The notes under the pieces: model-generated
What the model was told of the DNA's origin: nothing
The model's database searches: none
The model's input: the letters and a program-made list of their open reading frames with translations, nothing else
Program-made: the position numbers and the translations under genes
Origin: JAZDMK01 sp043800975
Lineage (GTDB): Bacteria > Bacteroidota > Bacteroidia > Bacteroidales > JAHJDW01
Assembly (NCBI GenBank): GCA_043800975.1
Contig: JAZDMK010000125.1
Location: 1 to 27,795 of the forward strand
DNA length: 27,795 nucleotides
Reading direction: 5' to 3'
Shown: in pieces, positions 23,849 to 27,795 of the stretch
Numbering within the stretch: the first letter of the stretch is position 1
Layout of the letters: each line of letters opens with the position of its first letter

Positions 23849-26215
23849 ATGCTTCGTCGAATATTATTCTTGTTAATAATTATTTTCACAATTTCAGCTC
23901 AGGCGTTTGCGCAAACAGGCGTAATTAACGGAAGAGTTACCGATTCAAAAACACGTGAACCTTTGCCGGGTGTCAATGTTTTTGCGTCTCAAAACAAAGG
24001 GGTGACAACCGATACTAACGGCTGGTATTCTATTTTACTTACTCCCGGAGAACACGCCCTTAATTTTTCATTCATCGGCTATAAAACCGATGTACAGAAA
24101 GTGAAAATCAAAGTCTCGGAATTGAAAAACCTGAATGTTTCTCTGGAGTCAGAATCCACAGAACTCGACGGGGTTGTTGTATCGGCTGGTAAATTTGAAC
24201 AAAAACTGAGTGAGGTTTCTGTTTCAATGGCCGTGATTAAACCTTCCTTTTTACAAAACAACAACATCACATCTCTGGATGCTGCTATTAACAAGCTTCC
24301 CGGTGTTATCATCCTGGAAGATCAACCCAGCATCCGCGGTGGGAGCGGCTTTAGCTACGGTTCCGGCAGTCGGGTATTATTACTTGTTGATGATTTACCC
24401 TTGTTATCAGCCGATATGGGAGATATTAAATGGGATTATCTTCCGGTAGAAAACATTGAACAGGTAGAAGTCATCAAAGGCGCTACATCCGCATTGTTCG
24501 GCTCTTCAGCACTCAACGGCGTTATCAATATTCGCACAGCTTTCCCCAGCGCTGTACCAGAAACAAAAATTACTTCTTTCAGCGGTCTATACATGAATCC
24601 TAAACGCGATAGTTTGCGCTGGTTCGGACAGAAACAACCTTCCTTTTCGGGTATTTCTGTTTTTCATTCCCGTATGATTAAAAATCTTGACGTTGTATTC
24701 GGAGCCAATGTTTATAATGAAGACAGCTATCGCGAAAAAGAATATGCCGAACGTTACCGTGGAAATGTGAATTTGCGTTACCGCGATAAAAAAGTAAAAG
24801 GCCTTTCCTACGGCGTTAATTTCAACAGCATGTATCAGAAAAAAAGCGATTTCTTTTTGTGGAAAAGCGCTGATTCTGCCTACAGCCAAATGCCAAACAC
24901 TTCCGAACCTTTGCGTGGTGTCCGCATGAATGTTGATCCCTATGTTGTTTACTTTACACCCAAAGGTTACAGACATACATTGCGTACGCGCTTCTTCAGG
25001 CACACCAACCTGTTTGATGATACTACAAAAAACAACAAAGCAAATCTGTTTTACGGCGAATACCAGTTTCAGCGCATCATCATCGGAAACATGACTATGA
25101 CGGCAGGCATTACAGGAATGTATTCGGAAGCCAATGCCAATATTTTCGGAGATCATTTTTGTTCCAGCACCGCAATCTTTGGACAATTTGATAAGAAGGT
25201 TAAAAAATGGAATTTCTCATTAGGCATTCGTGGCGACTACTTCCGCCTCGACAGTACTGAATCTGTTTCCGATTTACAAACTAAAATTTTCGGAACCAAC
25301 ATTGATTTGTTTTTTAAACCTACCGTTCGTGCAGGTGTTACATATCAGCTTGCAAAATTCACACACCTACGAACTTCATATGGGCAGGGCTATCGCTTTC
25401 CTTCTATCGCTGAAAAATATACGGCAACCAGTGTTGGCGGATTAAAGATTTTTCCAAATCCTCAACTGGAGCCTGAAACAGGATGGAGTGCGGAGTTGGG
25501 TGTACGGCAAGGCCTGCGCATTAGTCAATGGAGTGGATATCTTGATATAGCCGGATTCCTGACAGAATACACCAACATGATGGAATTTAATTTTGGTATT
25601 TACATTCCCGATTCCTTGCATATTACCAACCCGAATATTTTCCAGATTATGGAATACTCGGGCTTTAAATCCGTAAACGTAGGCAAAGCCCGAATCAGTG
25701 GAATTGATGTGATGATAACAGGCAAAGGTAAATTCTTCGGTTTGCCTGCCACACTGCTGGCCGGATATACATATACCAATCCCATCAATCTTTCGGGGGA
25801 TGGCATTGATACAACCGGCACCTCAGAAACGAATATTTTAAAGTATCGTTTTTATCACTCAGCGAAAGCAGATTTTGAAGTAACCTGGAAACATTTCATT
25901 TTTGGTCTCAGTGGCATTTATTACAGCAATATGGTTAGCATTGACAAGGCTTTGCAGGATCCTATCATTCCGCTCAACCCAGCCCTGCCTGATAGTATAC
26001 TGGATAAATACCGTATACTTCCCGGTTTAAAAAACTACAGGGCTAAACACAACAAGGGTCATGTTATTTTTGATGCACGACTTTCATATCAGCTAAATGA
26101 TGTTGTTCGTTGTTCAGTGATTTTAAAAAACGTGTTTAACAAAGAATACATGGGCCGACCTGGTGACGTTGGTGCTCCGCGAAACATTACGTTGCAGCTG
26201 GTTGCTGATATTTAA
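23849..26215 (+). CDS. TonB-dependent outer-membrane receptor
   Basis: 788 residues. Signal peptide about 1-22 (ends AQAFAQ). A carboxypeptidase-regulatory-like domain (about 24-108: GVINGRVTDSKTREPLPGVNVF, GWYSILLTPGEH, FSFIGYKT) precedes a TonB-box-like stretch (LDGVVVSAGKFEQ), the plug domain (about 125-230: LPGVIILEDQPSIRGGSGF, RVLLLVDDLPLL, VEVIKGATSALFGSSALNGVINI) and a 22-strand-type barrel to the C-terminus (YGQGYRFPSIAEKY, FNKEYMGRPGDVGAPRNITLQL). The plug/barrel layout resembles siderophore, vitamin B12 and metal receptors rather than SusC (no SusD neighbour and shorter than SusC). The ligand is not readable. A glycosyltransferase-like gene follows after six bases. Confidence 0.93.
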   Translation: MLRRILFLLIIIFTISAQAFAQTGVINGRVTDSKTREPLPGVNVFASQNKGVTTDTNGWYSILLTPGEHALNFSFIGYKTDVQKVKIKVSELKNLNVSLESESTELDGVVVSAGKFEQKLSEVSVSMAVIKPSFLQNNNITSLDAAINKLPGVIILEDQPSIRGGSGFSYGSGSRVLLLVDDLPLLSADMGDIKWDYLPVENIEQVEVIKGATSALFGSSALNGVINIRTAFPSAVPETKITSFSGLYMNPKRDSLRWFGQKQPSFSGISVFHSRMIKNLDVVFGANVYNEDSYREKEYAERYRGNVNLRYRDKKVKGLSYGVNFNSMYQKKSDFFLWKSADSAYSQMPNTSEPLRGVRMNVDPYVVYFTPKGYRHTLRTRFFRHTNLFDDTTKNNKANLFYGEYQFQRIIIGNMTMTAGITGMYSEANANIFGDHFCSSTAIFGQFDKKVKKWNFSLGIRGDYFRLDSTESVSDLQTKIFGTNIDLFFKPTVRAGVTYQLAKFTHLRTSYGQGYRFPSIAEKYTATSVGGLKIFPNPQLEPETGWSAELGVRQGLRISQWSGYLDIAGFLTEYTNMMEFNFGIYIPDSLHITNPNIFQIMEYSGFKSVNVGKARISGIDVMITGKGKFFGLPATLLAGYTYTNPINLSGDGIDTTGTSETNILKYRFYHSAKADFEVTWKHFIFGLSGIYYSNMVSIDKALQDPIIPLNPALPDSILDKYRILPGLKNYRAKHNKGHVIFDARLSYQLNDVVRCSVILKNVFNKEYMGRPGDVGAPRNITLQLVADI

Positions 26216-26221
26216 AATCCA

Positions 26222-27304
26222 ATGAACCCTGCAAAAAAAAATGTCTTTGTAGCCGCACTTGATTGGGGGCTGGGTCACACATCCCGCTCTGTTCCTCTGA
26301 TTCGCTTACTTCAAAAAAAAGGTTGTCATGTAATCATTGGTGTAAGCGGAATGCAGAAAGTTTTTTTTGAAAGTGAATGTCCCGAAGCAGAATTAATTCC
26401 TCTTACCGGTTACAACATACAATATTCAAAATCACTTCCGCTCTCTGCAGGCCTTCTGCTTTCCTGGCCCCGCCTGAAAAAGATCATGCAGCAGGAAAAT
26501 GAAGAATTAAAAAAAATATGCACAGATCACAAAATCGAAATTATTTTTTCGGATAATCGTTACGGTCTTTATCATCCGGATATTTTTTCCGTTTGTATTA
26601 CACATCAGTTAAACCCACAACTTCCTTTTCTATTAAATCCTTTCCGGGAAAATGCTTCTGCTACAATTCAAAAATTGCTACAGCCCTTTCAGGAAATCTG
26701 GATTCCTGATTCACCGGAAATAGCATTATCGGGAGCACTTTCCATCAATCCAAACTTTAAAAATATTTTTTATTCCGGCATCCAAAGTCGCTTTGACACG
26801 AATATTAAAACTGACAAAACATTCCTGTACGATATAGCTGTCATGCTTTCCGGCCCTGAACCACACCGCAGCCGTTTCGAAAAAAGAATTTTAAAACAGC
26901 TAACCGAAACGTCACTCAAAGCGGTCGTCTTTCGTGGAATGCCCGGCATTGAAGAGATACAATCAACTGATAACATCCATATTTTTTCACATGCATCCAC
27001 CCAACACATGCAGCAAATGATTTCTGATTCCCACATTGTGCTCTGTCGCGCCGGCTATTCCTCACTTTGTGATCTGATACGACTCAATAAAAAGGCAATT
27101 ATTATTCCTACACCCGGGCAAACAGAGCAGAAATATCTTGCAGAATATCTGTCAAAAAAAGGATGGTTTCACACGGTTGGTGAAAAAAAAATACATCTTG
27201 ACTTGGATATTGACAAAGCACTTTCATTATCTCCGATTCCTATAGAAAGCAACATCGGCGGGCTTTTAGAACAAAACATCCAACGTCTTCTGGAAAAATT
27301 ATGA
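26222..27304 (+). CDS. Glycosyltransferase-like protein (GT28/MurG-type fold)
   Basis: 360 residues, no signal peptide. The N-terminal half begins with a MurG-like nucleotide-sugar fold pattern (VFVAALDWGLGHTSRSVPLIRLLQ, with the GLGH loop). The C-terminal half has the GT28-type elements IVLCRAGYSSLCDLIRLNKKAIIIPTPGQTEQKYLAEYL, where R-A-G-Y-S and PTPGQ-EQ resemble the donor-binding part of MurG-like enzymes. Cytoplasmic or membrane-peripheral, with unknown donor and acceptor. It starts six bases after the receptor stop, so it is probably in the same transcript, though the functional link is unclear. Length is typical for this family. Confidence 0.75.
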   Translation: MNPAKKNVFVAALDWGLGHTSRSVPLIRLLQKKGCHVIIGVSGMQKVFFESECPEAELIPLTGYNIQYSKSLPLSAGLLLSWPRLKKIMQQENEELKKICTDHKIEIIFSDNRYGLYHPDIFSVCITHQLNPQLPFLLNPFRENASATIQKLLQPFQEIWIPDSPEIALSGALSINPNFKNIFYSGIQSRFDTNIKTDKTFLYDIAVMLSGPEPHRSRFEKRILKQLTETSLKAVVFRGMPGIEEIQSTDNIHIFSHASTQHMQQMISDSHIVLCRAGYSSLCDLIRLNKKAIIIPTPGQTEQKYLAEYLSKKGWFHTVGEKKIHLDLDIDKALSLSPIPIESNIGGLLEQNIQRLLEKL

Positions 27305-27305
27305 C

Positions 27306-27333
27306 AAAAAAAAAGAGGAACAAATGCTCCTCT
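27306..27333 (-). terminator. Intrinsic terminator behind tsf
   Basis: On the minus strand AGAGGA (27333-27328) pairs with TCCTCT (27319-27314), eight-base loop, followed by a run of T from 27313 to 27306. On the plus strand the hairpin is followed only by CGTTTT, so it may also weakly end the glycosyltransferase transcript. Confidence 0.8.
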
Positions 27334-27354
27334 CGTTTTACTCTTTTATTGAAA

Positions 27355-27795
27355 TTAGTTGGACAACTGAAAGCGATGAAAGGCTGTTACCTTTAAATCT
27401 TTGTCTGTTTCAGTCAAAAATTGTTTTACAGTTTTCTTGTTGTCTTTAATAAATTCCTGATTCAGCAGTGTGCTTTCTTTGAAGAATTTTTCAACCCTGC
27501 CCAAAGCAATTTTTTCAAGCATATTTTCAGGTTTCCCTTCATTACGTGCCAGTTCAACTGCGATTTCTTTTTCTTTTTCTACGATCGAAGGATCACAATC
27601 ATCACGGTCAAGCGATACAGGGCTCATTGCAGCTATCTGCATGGCTATGTCTTTTGCAATTTCTGTTACGTTTGTGATTTCTTTCTTACTTAGCGCGGCC
27701 ATAGAGGCAAGACGAAAGCCGGGATGGTTGTAGTTTACAACGTAAGGAGCTTCGAGTTTGCCATATTTAGACACTTCAATTTTTTCACCAATTTT
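27355..27795 (-). CDS. tsf: Elongation factor Ts, C-terminal part (cut by window edge)
   Basis: The frame is open from the window edge to a TAA at 27357-27355, giving 146 visible residues. The visible start KIGEKIEVSKYG, the segment HPGFRLASMAALSKKE with AKDIAMQIAAMSPV, and the C-terminal EKIALGRVEKFFKESTLLNQEFIKD, VKQFLTE are characteristic of the EF-Ts core and dimerisation region. EF-Ts exchanges GDP for GTP on EF-Tu in translation. The N-terminal UBA-like domain that contacts EF-Tu and the true start lie outside the window. rpsB usually precedes tsf in the same operon; that cannot be checked here. Confidence 0.95.
   Translation of the reverse strand, partial: KIGEKIEVSKYGKLEAPYVVNYNHPGFRLASMAALSKKEITNVTEIAKDIAMQIAAMSPVSLDRDDCDPSIVEKEKEIAVELARNEGKPENMLEKIALGRVEKFFKESTLLNQEFIKDNKKTVKQFLTETDKDLKVTAFHRFQLSN

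Noticed and set aside
23836..23889. Longer dprA start at 23889
   Set aside because: It would overlap the start of the receptor gene and adds residues unlike other DprA N-termini.

Overview
The window looks like a chromosomal segment of a Bacteroidota bacterium. Signal peptides end in the typical AQ/GQ. Two surface proteins carry type IX secretion system (T9SS) C-terminal sorting domains. Several gene starts lie just behind TAnnTTTG promoter boxes, there is a TonB-dependent receptor, and the TonB proteins have the N-terminal FENKNKDYGAY motif. Both edges cut housekeeping genes: asd (aspartate-semialdehyde dehydrogenase) at the left and tsf (EF-Ts) at the right, both on the minus strand.

Layout. 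1-148 is the start of asd, divergent from a lamin-tail-domain surface protein (225-2822). A lysine-rich AT-hook protein (2932-3399) converges on a pair of T9SS cargo genes on the minus strand (3501-5372 and 5639-7369). A small membrane protein (7427-7732) lies upstream of the second cargo gene. Next on the plus strand are two large tandem paralogues (7950-11120, 11172-14432), each with an export signal, ten to twelve 42-residue TPRs and a C-terminal CHAT caspase-like domain with its His and Cys in place. A minus-strand tRNA-Ala(GGC) with its own terminator follows. Then comes a two-gene unit of a periplasmic TPR protein and a PorE-like TPR/propeller/CRD/OmpA protein (14860-17988), closed by a strong terminator. 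18095-20899 is a cysC-cysD-cysN operon for sulfate activation to PAPS. Two TonB paralogues separated by a terminator-like hairpin lie on the minus strand (20940-22567). dprA (minus) and a TonB-dependent receptor (plus) diverge with only 13 bases between starts; a glycosyltransferase-like gene follows the receptor.

How the parts fit. Much of the window serves the cell envelope: T9SS cargo, an OmpA/PorE-like peptidoglycan anchor, TonB energy transducers with a receptor, and exported TPR proteins. The least ordinary element is the tandem pair of apparently exported TPR-CHAT proteins, whose 3' ends share an 86-base identical block that suggests gene conversion. The most striking regulatory structure is a perfect inverted repeat of two promoter-like boxes facing each other between dprA and the receptor gene. 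No CRISPR array, insertion sequence, integrase or phage gene was seen.
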